DNA of 64,000 nucleotides. Source: Pachyseris speciosa. Taxonomy: Eukaryota; Cnidaria; Anthozoa; Scleractinia; Pachyseridae. The notes under the pieces were generated by a model. That model did not search any database and was not told the DNA's origin. It saw only the letters and a program-made list of their open reading frames with translations. Below, in pieces: positions 8,526 to 17,809 of the stretch. Location: the NCBI GenBank assembly GCA_016490735.1, contig JAEMWC010000264.1, positions 142,001 through 206,000 on the forward strand, written 5' to 3'. The translations under genes and the position numbers were made by a program. How positions within the stretch are numbered: position 1 is the stretch's first letter; each line of letters begins with the position of its first letter.

Positions 8526-9737
8526 TCTACAGTGGAACAGCTATCTACACTGTCATCAGTAGGAACAGCTATCTACACTGTCTACAGTAGGAACAACTAT
8601 CTACACTGTCTACAGTAGGAACAGCTATCTACATTGTCCACAGTAGGAACAACTATCTACACTGTCTACAGTAGGAACAACTATCTACACTGTCTACAGT
8701 AGGAACAGCTATCTACATTGTCTACAGTGGGAACAGGTATCTACACTGTCTACAGTAGGAACAACTATCTACACTGTCTACAGTAGGAACAACTATCTGC
8801 ACTGTCTACAGTAGGAACACTATCTACACTGTCTACAGTAGGAACAACTATCTACATTGTCTACAGTGGGAACAACTATCTACACTGTCTACAGTGGGAA
8901 CAGCTATCTACACTGTCTACAGTAGGAACAGCTATCTGCACTCTCTACAGTAGAAACAACTATCTACACTGTCTACAGTAGGAACAACTATCTACATTGT
9001 CCACAGTAGGAACAACTATCTACACTGTCTACAGTAGGAACAGCTATCTACACTGTCTACGGTGGGAACAACTATCTACACTGTCTACAGTGGGAACAGC
9101 TATCTACACTGTCTACAGTGGGAACAGCTATCTACACTGTCTACAGTAGGAACAACTATCTACACTGTCTACAATAGGAACAGCTATCTGCACTCTCTAC
9201 AGTAGAAACAACTATCTTCACTGTCTACAGTAGGAACAACTATCTACATTGTCCACAGTAGGAACAACTATCTACACTGTCTACAGTAGGAACAGCTATC
9301 TACACTGTCTACGGTGGGAACAACTATCTACACTGTCTACAGTGGGAACAGCTATCTACACTGTCTACAGTGGGAACAGCTATCTACACTGTCTACAGTG
9401 GTAACAGCTATCTACACTGTCTACAGTGGGAACAGCTATCTACACTGTCTACAGTGGGAACAGCTATCTACACTGTCTACAGTGGGAACAGCTATCTACA
9501 CTGTCTACAGTGGGAACAGCTATCTACACTGTCTACAGTAGGAACAACTATCTACACTGTCTACAATAGGAACACTATCTACATTGTCTACAGTAGGAAC
9601 AACTATCTACACTGTCTACAGTATGAACAACTATCTACACTGTCTACAGTAGGAAGAACTATCTACACCGTCTACAATAGGAACAGCTATCTACTCTATC
9701 TACAGCCCACTGGGAACAGCTATGTACACTGTCTACC
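8526..9737 (+). repeat. 28-bp minisatellite array 1 (~43 units)
   Basis: The unit is GTCTACAGTAGGAACAACTATCTACACT with A/G variants (AACAACT or AACAGCT, AGTAGG or AGTGGG). ACTGTCTACAGT within each unit is a near-palindrome (ACTGT-CT-ACAGT). A higher-order duplication of 252 bp (9 units) is marked by the rare variant GCTATCTGCACTCTC at 8931 and 9183. Long open frames across it are artefacts of a stop-free repeat. Confidence 0.9.
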
Positions 9738-9981
9738 GTTTAACATAGCATGACCTATATAGTGCTCATGGAAATGTAAACCTGTATTTAAGAAGGATAA
9801 AAAAGTCGAAAATGGTGCAGTGCTCTGCGCCCGCACGATTGTAATAAAAGAGGATCTTCCCTTAGGATCTTGCTTTTTCTTGTTTTTTTTTTTCTTTTCA
9901 AGTGTAGAGATAAAATTTATTTGAACATTTTTATCTGTAGGTGTGTTATCAATGGACCTTTTAAGATAAAGCGTAGTTTTC

Positions 9982-10198
9982 ATATGTCGGGAAAATCCCA
10001 GGCGGCCGGGGATTTCACTGTTTCCCAACCATCCCAGATTATGCCGGTGAATGAAAACTGGAGATCGTAGACATCCCCGATTGTCTGGGGTGCCGCAATG
10101 CGTGCCAGATTTCTGCGGTGGTCGGTATCTCGGGATGAATCTGGGACGGTCGGGAAATAGTGAAATTCCCGATGGGATTCGGGATTCTTCCGACATAT
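9982..10198. repeat. Foldback repeat
   Basis: The outer arms ATATGTCGG / CCGACATAT and inner arms GGGATTTCACTGTTTCCC / GGGAAATAGTGAAATTCCC, extended by CCATCCCAGATT / AATCTGGGACGG, form an imperfect palindrome of ~215 bp. It is MITE-like, without an obvious target duplication. Confidence 0.5.
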
Positions 10199-10683
10199 TA
10201 AAACTTGCTGAAGGTTGGAAGCCACTAGATTTGTTTGTGACTGCAATTCATGTCTGAAGCGTACGTAAGACGTAAACAAATTACAGACGAATGTTTGGGG
10301 AAATTTAAAAAATTTAGTTCAGGTAGGACCCTCAAATGTTGTTATTAAAATCCTTTGGTTAGAAGCTAAGGTTTACAATTCATAGATTTTTCTGCATTGA
10401 AGGTTTTCGTAAGTTTTTTTGAAATCGGACGACGAGTTTGCCTACCGTCAGCGGATGGCTTCCAAAACTCTCAAAACGCCCGCTGTTCCTGTTGCGCGAT
10501 AAGTGGAGACTGGTGAGCTTTTTTTCCCCCTACAGTTTAATTTGCACGTAGGAAAATGTTTATTTCTGTAAACTGGTCATTTTAGCATTTTGAACTGGCC
10601 TTCTACCTCTAGTAGACTACAACAGTGCAACATATATTTACATTATTCGACCGCTCGTTGCAAATTTTCCCTTTTATTCCGGC

Positions 10684-11010
10684 TTATTAACATTCCACCC
10701 TTCACTTATGTGCAGCCCCAAAGGGTATGGTTTTTAAGCCGTTTTGGTCTGAAATAAGGTATCGATTTTAACTATGTTGGTCTGATATAGGATATGGTTT
10801 GTGCACTTTATTCCTGAATTGAGTATGTTTTCTAGAAGGAGCTACTTCATCATTAGGCGATAAGACCATTAATCACAAAAGCACTTCATAAATTATGTTT
10901 ACACAAATCGTGTAAGTGGAATAAGTCTGAAATAGGGCGGGAAAATCGCAGAATTTGGTCTGAAATAGGGTAAGGGTTTCAGGAAGCGGGACGCACACCC
11001 TCACCCAATT
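10684..11010. repeat. Diverged copy of the GGTCTGAAATAGGGTA repeat
   Basis: It shares GCCCCAAAGGGTATGGTTTTT, TAGGCGATAAGACCAT and AGGGTAAGGGTTTCAGG with the insertion at 7847-8276 in the same order. The G/C-rich ends are missing, so it is an older or truncated copy. Confidence 0.55.
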
Positions 11011-11859
11011 TTTCACGAAATCATGACACCGGAAGTACTACAAGAAGTTTTGTCACGTAAGTAAAAATTTTTCACTAAACATAATTTCGAAGTTATAAAA
11101 TTCTAGGTTTAACTCCTCGGATATGTTATGTAATAGTCGTAACTCGGACGACAGGAGGACTGACCTGGATTTTGCGTGAAACAAAGTCGACACACTGTAT
11201 GAGAGTAAGGAACATTCTTAGTCAATACTTCGCTGGTCATATACATGCAGGAAGTTTATAAAGAGCCGCTTCTCAGCCTTAAAATCAATGCTGTAAAATA
11301 ACATAGAAAAAACTCACTCCTACTAATTACAAATACAATTATAGCACGCTTAACGCAACATTTCATTAGAGTCGAAAGCTTTTAAGGAATCAAGTAAGTG
11401 TTGAGAAAAGGATAAGGAACTCATTTTCTGTATTCTCTTATACTAACCTGCAAGTGTATGCTGTGTCGATCAGTAGTTCTGCTGATTTTACCCTTATGAG
11501 CCGTGTTACAACATAACTCTCTACGTATCAATATCTCTAAACAAGTCATGCAAAATGCGTTCCAAAGTACAAGCGTCAGAAGACTTAATCCTAGTTGAGT
11601 CCGGTTGTTTTTTTCGCTCGCAAATCTTATTTAACCTTTTCAGCTTGCAGCCACGGAAGAGACACTACACAGAGTATACTCAATGCAGTAACCAAAGGAA
11701 AGGGAATTAAATATTTTGAAAATTGACATTCCATAAAATCAACCTACGCTTACGTCCTATACCACCTACTTTGTGCAAAATTGACTAACTTTTTTACGTG
11801 AGGAGTAAGTTGTTTCACTGAGGTAACCGGGATTATTTCTGTATTCAGTTGATGACAGG

Positions 11860-12864
11860 ATGAAGAAAGTTACTGAGCATCAGAATAATCCTGCAGCACC
11901 GGGGAACAGAGCTATCGAACTTAGAGACGTCGACGATTCCCAGGCAACAGGGCACAGAGCTATCGACCTTGAAGACGTCGACTATTCCCAGGCAACAGGG
12001 CACAGAGCTATCGACCTTGAAGACGTCGACTATTCCCAGGCAACAGGGTACAGAGCTATCGACCTTGAAGACGTCGACGATTCCCAGGCAACAGGGCAAA
12101 GAGCTATCGACCTTGAAGACGTCGACGATTCCCAGGCAACAGGGCACAGAGCTATCGACCTTGAAGACGTCGACTATTCCCAGGCAACAGGGCACAGAGC
12201 TATCGACCTTGAAGACGTCGACGATTCCCAGGCAACAGGGCAAAGAGCTATCGACCTTGAAGACGTCGACGATTCCCAGGCAACAGGGCACAGAGCTATC
12301 GACCTTGAAGACGTCGACGATTCCCAGGCAACAGGGCAAAGAGCTATCGACCTTGAAGACGTCGACGATTCCCAGGCAACAGGGCACAGAGCTATCGACC
12401 TTGAAGACGTCGACTATTCCCAGGCAACAGGGCACAGAGCTATCGACCTTGAAGACGTCGACGATTCCCAGTCAACAGGGCAAAGAGCTATCGACCTTGA
12501 AGACGTCGACTATTCCCAGGCAACAGTGCACAGAGCTATCGACCTTGAAGACGTCGACTATTTCCAGGCAACAGTGCACAGAACTATCGACCTTGAAGAC
12601 GTTTGTGATTCCCAGCCGAATGGAGGTCCCAATGGGCACAAAGCTGGTGTTTCCATCATTACTCGGACAAAGCGGAGACGCCCAAACGAAGAGGAACGTC
12701 TTGATGGCGAGCTTGGAGAGGCTTTCAAACCCAAAAATAAAAAAAGGGGTGGTAAAACTGAGGAAAAATGTGTGAGCAAAAAAAGAGACAGAGATCGAGT
12801 GATCACTAATAACTGTTGGCCACACTTTTGTTCAGCGATATCTGTAACTAGTGAAAATTTGTAG
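11860..12864 (+). CDS. Acidic 16-residue tandem-repeat protein with basic tail (hypothetical)
   Basis: The 334-codon ORF begins ATG at 11860. After ~17 residues come 15 tandem 48-bp units encoding AIDLEDVDDSQATGHR, with D/Y and H/Q variants; the first and last units are the most diverged. The repeat part is strongly acidic and low-complexity. The C-terminal ~90 residues are very basic (TKRRRPNEEERL, KPKNKKRGGK, SKKRDRDR), like nuclear-localisation or nucleic-acid-binding tails. Each DNA unit holds AAGACGTCGAC. All three frames and the minus strand are also open through the repeats, so openness alone is weak evidence. The contrast of acidic repeats and a charged unique tail in this frame favours it. 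It could be one exon of a longer gene or a non-coding minisatellite. Confidence 0.4.
   Translation: MKKVTEHQNNPAAPGNRAIELRDVDDSQATGHRAIDLEDVDYSQATGHRAIDLEDVDYSQATGYRAIDLEDVDDSQATGQRAIDLEDVDDSQATGHRAIDLEDVDYSQATGHRAIDLEDVDDSQATGQRAIDLEDVDDSQATGHRAIDLEDVDDSQATGQRAIDLEDVDDSQATGHRAIDLEDVDYSQATGHRAIDLEDVDDSQSTGQRAIDLEDVDYSQATVHRAIDLEDVDYFQATVHRTIDLEDVCDSQPNGGPNGHKAGVSIITRTKRRRPNEEERLDGELGEAFKPKNKKRGGKTEEKCVSKKRDRDRVITNNCWPHFCSAISVTSENL
11911..12602 (+). repeat. 48-bp minisatellite (about 15 units)
   Basis: The GCTATCGAC starts recur every 48 bases from 11911. Two variable positions (CACAGA/CAAAGA and GACGAT/GACTAT) alternate in a partly ordered way, suggesting past duplication of two- or three-unit blocks. 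Confidence 0.85.
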
Positions 12865-13426
12865 AAGAGCTTACTAAAGAATGAAAAATCGCACAAATTA
12901 ATTTTTGCGACCTCCAGGTAGTTTTATGATGTTTTGTTCTTTAAACCATAACTACTGTTTTGCTTTTACTTAGTACATCCATCGTCCGCTGATAAGCATA
13001 CGCAAAGCCACAACAATTTCAGATTATACATCAAAAGAAGCAATAATGCAACTACGGAAAACTGAAAATGCTGAAAGTGATGGCTATACAAAGAAGACAA
13101 GAATACAATACCTGTAATTATTATAGCATACGAAATGGGGAAAATAATGAGAAAACAAAAATTAATAGTCTGAGATGGTTGATTTCCTTATTGATTAAGT
13201 TGTTTGTTGAGTTGCACTAATAGTATTTCCTGATTCAGTGCTTTTACAAAACCCGTGTAAAATAACTGTAGATAAGTAACTACTAGGCCAGTATTAGACG
13301 TTCACTGAATTTTTATCTGCCTTTCGAGGCTTTCGGTGACCACCAAACAGATTTTATAACATAACTAAAGAAAAGCGCGCGCTCTGATTGGTTAATTAAA
13401 CATTTACTATTTGCCCATGGGTGAAC
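12865..13426. other. No gene seen
   Basis: AT-rich spacer. The segment from about 13370 (CGCGCTCTGATTGGTTAATTAA) resembles, inverted, 15570-15590 (CCAATCAGAGCGCG) and may be part of an older foldback repeat into which the Penelope-like element inserted. Confidence 0.35.
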
Positions 13427-13439
13427 GCTGCTGATGATA

Positions 13440-13463
13440 ACACGAAAATTCGGTTTATCAACG

Positions 13464-13494
<31 letters not shown>

Positions 13495-14860
13495 GGATTC
13501 GATTAGCTGACGTTTCGAGCGTTAGCCCTTCGTCGGAGCGAATCGAGGAATTGTGGGTTGTGTATGGTTTATATACAGAAAATGGAGCTACGCTATTGGT
13601 GGTAACATGGTAACGTGAAAAACAGGAATAAATTAATTGAATGAAAAGCGCTCGTTGATACCGTGGGAATTAAGAGTGCCGATTTGAAAGATCAGTTTTT
13701 GCTCGAGATTTTTACGGCTTTCCGTGGTACCTTGATGTAGGGAAAGGCCGGAGATCGACATGTGTTGTTTGGAATGGTTAGGGAGATTAAAATGCCGAGC
13801 GACAGGTTTGGATGCGTCTTTGTCATCTTTCTCAACATTACGAAGATGTTCTCGGAATCAGTCACCTAGTCGTCTTCCTGTTTCGCCGATGTAGAACTTT
13901 TTGCATAATGTGCAGGTTATGCAATCGATAACATTTTCCGAGGTACACGTGAAGCGATCAGTGATCTTAACAGATCGCTTAGGGCCCGATATTTTGTCAG
14001 TGTTTTGAATGAAAGGACAAGTTTTGCATCGCAACCGCGCGCATTTAAAAGTGCCAGGCTGTTCAGTTGTTTTGAATGCGCTTCTAACTAGAAAGTTACC
14101 CACATTGAATGGAATGAATGGAATTCTGTCATTCTTTTCCTTTTGTGACGTCTGTAGTGCTGACTGTTGATTCTGCTGGGCGCGGTGATGGCCCGATTGA
14201 ACCACAGAATCAGGATAGCCACGTTTCTCGAAGAACTGGCACATTTCCTCTTATTTGTTGGAAAAATCAGAGTCTTCACTACATAGACGTCGAAGTCTAA
14301 GAAATTGAGAATAGGGAATGGAGTTTTTGACATGAGATGGATGTGAAGATGAATACAACAAATAACTGTGAGAATCGGTGGGTTTGTAGTGCACGCTGGT
14401 ACATAAACCGTTGCCGCTGATAAAAACTTTGATATCAAGAAAGGCCAGGGAAGTTTCCGAAATTTCCCTGGTATATTTTAGAGCCGGATGAAAGGAATTA
14501 ACAGCGGTTATAAATTGATTGATTTCCTCCTTGCTAAACGAAATTGCGCCGATGCAGTCGTCAATGTAGCGACCGTAGACTTCAGGTTTAGGACCGTTGT
14601 ACTGATTGAAGAATTGGCACTCGACGTAACCTACAAAAAGATTGGCGTAGCTAGGTCCCATTTTTGTGCCCATCGCTCACACCATTAATTTGCTTGTAAT
14701 AGTTGTCAGCGAAAGAAAAACAGTTAAGTGTTAAAACTAGTTCAGCTAGGCGGAGTAGCGTTTCCAAGCTTGGTTCCTTGACGGTGCGTTGACCGTAAAA
14801 ATACTGCTTGAAGACCACAATTCCTCGATTCGCTCCGACGAAGGGCTAACGTTCGAAACG
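13440..14860 (-). mobile_element. Truncated Penelope-like element with 13-bp target duplication
   Basis: GCTGCTGATGATA flanks both sides (13427-13439 and 14861-14873). The ends carry inverted copies of one ~50-bp sequence (GTTTCGAGCGTTAGCCCTTC ... CGATTCGAGGAATTG at 13514-13556, complement at 14816-14860), as in Penelope-like elements whose terminal repeats may be inverted. Between them lies a minus-strand RT plus GIY-YIG remnant, 5'-truncated within the RT. Confidence 0.7.
13690..14835 (-). pseudogene. Penelope-like reverse transcriptase / GIY-YIG endonuclease remnant
   Basis: The minus-strand reading shows Penelope RT hallmarks: MGTKMGPSYANLFVGYVE, the catalytic YIDD (in VYGRYIDDCIGA, 14673-14251 segment) and SLAFLDIKV. 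A cysteine-rich linker (CARLRCKTCPF) follows, then a GIY-YIG type motif KKFYIGETGRRLGD near 13860-13900. There are at least three lesions: a one-base insertion just before the MGTKMGP block (near 14675), an in-frame stop at 14251-14253 and a TGA at about 13855-13857. The N-terminal half of the RT is absent. PLE proteins prime on telomere or target ends using RT plus nicking endonuclease; this copy is dead. Confidence 0.75.
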
Positions 14861-14873
14861 GCTGCTGATGATA

Positions 14874-15911
14874 GCTGACGTGTGCGCTAATGTTTATAAA
14901 CTAATTCGCTTTTCTTTGGGCGAGATTTTACAAAATTTGCATCGTTTCAATCGTCATAGTGTTTACCGAAGTATTAAGCGGTTGCAAATTCTGTGAACGA
15001 AGTTTCGTGCTTGTTTTTCTTGGTCATGAAAGACTACATGAACATTTTAGTACAATAAAATGGGACTTTGCTTTCTCTACGATGTTTATGATATGTTATA
15101 AAACAAATGGTAAACGTATCAGCGTGCAGTATTGAGTTCTGGACGCACTTGGGAGGTATGCTAAGCACTCAAGAAGCTAGAGTCACTCTCGGCTACGCCA
15201 CGTGCGACTCTTACGCTTCTCTCTTGCTTAGAAATCCCCCGCGTGCATCAATAATTCAATAGTGCACGCCTATCCGTTAACCATTTGTGAAATTTGAAGG
15301 TCGATGGTTATTTAAGCAATATACGACGCGTTTCTATGGTTTATAGGCTGATAAACCACGCGGGATGTTGGAGGAACTTTCAAAGAATTCTTAAATCACT
15401 AGCCGCAGGCGAGTGATTTACGAATTCTTCGAGAGTTCTTCCAACATCACAAGTGGTTTGTCAGCCTATAAACCATAGAAACGCGTGGTATATCGCTTTT
15501 ATATAATAATTCAGAAGACGAGCGAAATTTCCATGAGTTTACTGGCACAATAACCCATAACTGATTGACCAATCAGAGCGCGTGCAACGATTTGGTTATT
15601 ATATAAATGGTTATAGTTTTCATCTCATGTATCTTTCTTGCAAAAGGTTCAGTTCTCTTTTGAACTAATTAGTCGCAAACCCCCTCAAATATTGCAGACT
15701 GCTAATAAGGACAGATCTTATGTTTTGAGTATCGTACTTGCAGTTGTTATGTACTGTTATGATGTTACGATGTAACACAAATAAAGAGCGATTGAATGAT
15801 TGATTGATTGATTGATTGATTGCATTAATTGATTAACTGATTAACTGACTTTTTAAATTAACTAGTCCATCGCTTTATTGACAACCGGGTGATGTGGATA
15901 TCTGTTTGTAA
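14874..15911. other. Non-coding interval with foldback and GATT microsatellite
   Basis: No gene is seen. It contains the palindrome at 15317-15497 and a (GATT)n tract around 15797-15822. Confidence 0.45.
15317..15497. repeat. Foldback repeat with ~90-bp arms
   Basis: Left arm AGCAATATACGACGCGTTTC ... AATCACTAGCCGC pairs with right arm GCAGGCGAGTGATT ... GAAACGCGTGGTATATCGCT, with only scattered mismatches. The arms share CTATGGTTTATAGGCTGA. Confidence 0.6.
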
Positions 15912-17740
15912 GTGCAGACAGTGTGGATCCTCCTGTTCCTACTGTAGACAGTGTAGATAGCTCTTTCCACTGCTGACAGTTTAGATAGCTGTTTCCACTG
16001 TAGACAGTGTAGATAATTTGTTCCCACTGTAGACAGTGTACATAGTTGTTCCCACTGTAGACAGTGTAGATAGCTGTTCCTACTGTAGACAGTGTAGATA
16101 GTTGTTCCTACTGTAGACAGCGTAGATAGTTGTTCCTACTGTAGACGGTGTAGGTAGTTGTTCCCACTGTAGACAGTGTAGATAGCTGTTCCCACTGTAG
16201 ACAATGTAGATAGCTGTTCCTACTGTAGACAGTGTAGATAGCTGTTCCTATTGTAGACAGTGTAGATAGTTGTTCCTACTGTAGACAGTGCAGATAGCTG
16301 TTCCTACTGTAGACAGTGTAGATAGTTGTTCCTACTGTAGACAGTGTAGATAGTTGTTCATACTGTAGACAATGTAGATAGTTGTTCCTACTGTAGACAG
16401 TGTAGATAGCTATTCCTACTGTAGACAGTGTAGATAGCTGTTCCACTGTAGACAGTGTAGATAGTTGTTCCTACTGTAGACAGCGTAGATAGTTGTTCCT
16501 ACTGTAGACAGTGTAGATAGTTGTTCCTACTGTAGACAATGTAGATAGTTGTTCCTACTGTAGACAAGGTAGATAGTTGTTCCTACTGTAGATAGTGTAG
16601 ATAGTTGTTCCCACTGTAGACGGTGTAGATAGTTGTTCCCACTGTAGACAGTGTAGATAGCTGTTCCTACTGTAGACAGCGTAGATAGTTGTTCCTACTG
16701 TAGACAGTGTAGATAGTTGTTCCTACTGTAGACAAGGTAGATAGTTGTTCCTACTGTAGATAGTGTAGATAGTTGTTCCCACTGTAGACAGTGTAGATAG
16801 TTGTTCCTACTGTAGACAGTGCAGATAGCTGTTCCTACTGTAGACAGCGTAGATAGTTGTTCCTACTGTAGACAGTGTAGATAGTTGTTCCTACTGTAGA
16901 CAGTGTAGATAGTTGTTCCTACTGTAGACAATGAAGATAGCTGTTCCTACTGTAGACAGTGTCGATAGTTGTTCCTACTGTAGACGGTGTAGATAGTTGT
17001 TCCCACTGTAGACAGTGTAGATAGCTGTTCCCACTGTAGACAATGTAGATAGCTGTTCCTACTGTAGACAGTGTAGATAGCTGTTCCTACTGTAGACAGT
17101 GTAGATAGTTGTTACTACTGTAGACAGTGCAGATAGCTGTTCCTACTGTAGACAGTGTAGATAGTTGTTCATACTGTAGACAATGTAGATAGTTGTTCCT
17201 ACTGTAGACAGTGTAGATAGCTATTCCTACTGTAGACAGTGTTGATAGCTGTTCCCACTGAAGACAGTGTAGATAGTTGTTCCTACTGTAGACAGCGTAG
17301 ATAGTTGTTCCTACTGTAGAGAGTGTAGATAGTTGTTCCTACTGTAGACAAGGTAGATAGTTGTTCCTACTGTAGATAGTGTAGATAGTTGTTCCCACTG
17401 TAGACAGTGTAGATAGCTGTTCCCACTGTAGACAATGTAGATAGCTGTTCCTACTGTAGACAGTGTAGATACTTGTTCCTACTGTAGACAGTGTAGATAG
17501 TTGTTTCCACTGTAGACAATGTAGACAGCTGTTCCTACTGTAGACAGTGTAGATAGCTGTTCCCACTGTAGACAATGTAGATAGCTGTTCCTACTGTAGA
17601 CAGTGTAGATAGCTGTTCCTACTGTATACAGTGTAGATAGTTGTTCCTACTTTATAAAGTGTAGATAGTTGTTCCTACTGTAGACAGTGTAGATAGTTGT
17701 TCCTACTGTAGACAGTGTAGATAGTTGTTCCACTGTAGAT
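15912..17740 (-). repeat. 28-bp minisatellite array 2, inverted (~65 units)
   Basis: It has the same 28-bp unit as array 1 on the opposite strand (CTACTGTAGACAGTGTAGAT). Higher-order structure is marked by GACAAGGTAGATAG at 16563, 16731 and 17347 (spacings of 6 and 22 units). Array 1 and array 2 face each other across 6 kb. Confidence 0.9.
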
Positions 17741-17809
17741 TGATAGTCTTGTATATGAGGGAATGTACGGTAACTACTTGGTGTAGGCACCCATATAGTG
17801 GTCCGGGAC
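17741..17809 (+). repeat. Junction module between the 28-bp and 10-bp satellites
   Basis: The left part is the complement of the module next to the left TIR (TTGATAGTCTTGTATATGA). The right part (CTACTTGGTGTAGGCACCC, GTGGTCCGGGACTATACTC) is the complement of the module at 30373-30415 next to the right TIR. The sequence expected from the TIR is missing between them, as if two element ends were fused head to head. Confidence 0.6.

Larger units (their letters stand above)
9738..11859. other. Non-coding interior of the 22-kb element
   Basis: I see no convincing gene. It holds a foldback at 9982-10198, a diverged copy of the 'CTGAAATAGGGTA' repeat at 10684-11010, and otherwise unassigned AT-rich sequence with oligo-T runs. 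Confidence 0.5.

Noticed and set aside
8526..9737. CRISPR-like array of 28-bp repeats
   Set aside because: Units are directly tandem with no unique spacers, and the context is eukaryotic.
9314..9753. ORFs of 75-127 codons in the 28-bp satellite, and 17339-17575 in the inverted copy
   Set aside because: They are stop-free repeat frames with a 28-residue period (three units), with no other sign of coding.
11845..12435. Minus-strand 196-codon ORF through the 48-bp repeat, and the second plus-strand frame 11969-12775
   Set aside because: Shadow frames of the 48-bp unit. They end in sequence without compositional contrast; the frame from 11860 with its basic tail is the better candidate.
13508..13560. 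Hammerhead ribozyme at the Penelope-like element end
   Set aside because: The complementary strand reads CTCCGACGA ... CGAAAC, with the conserved U of CUGA changed and no convincing stem III, so I do not call an active ribozyme here.
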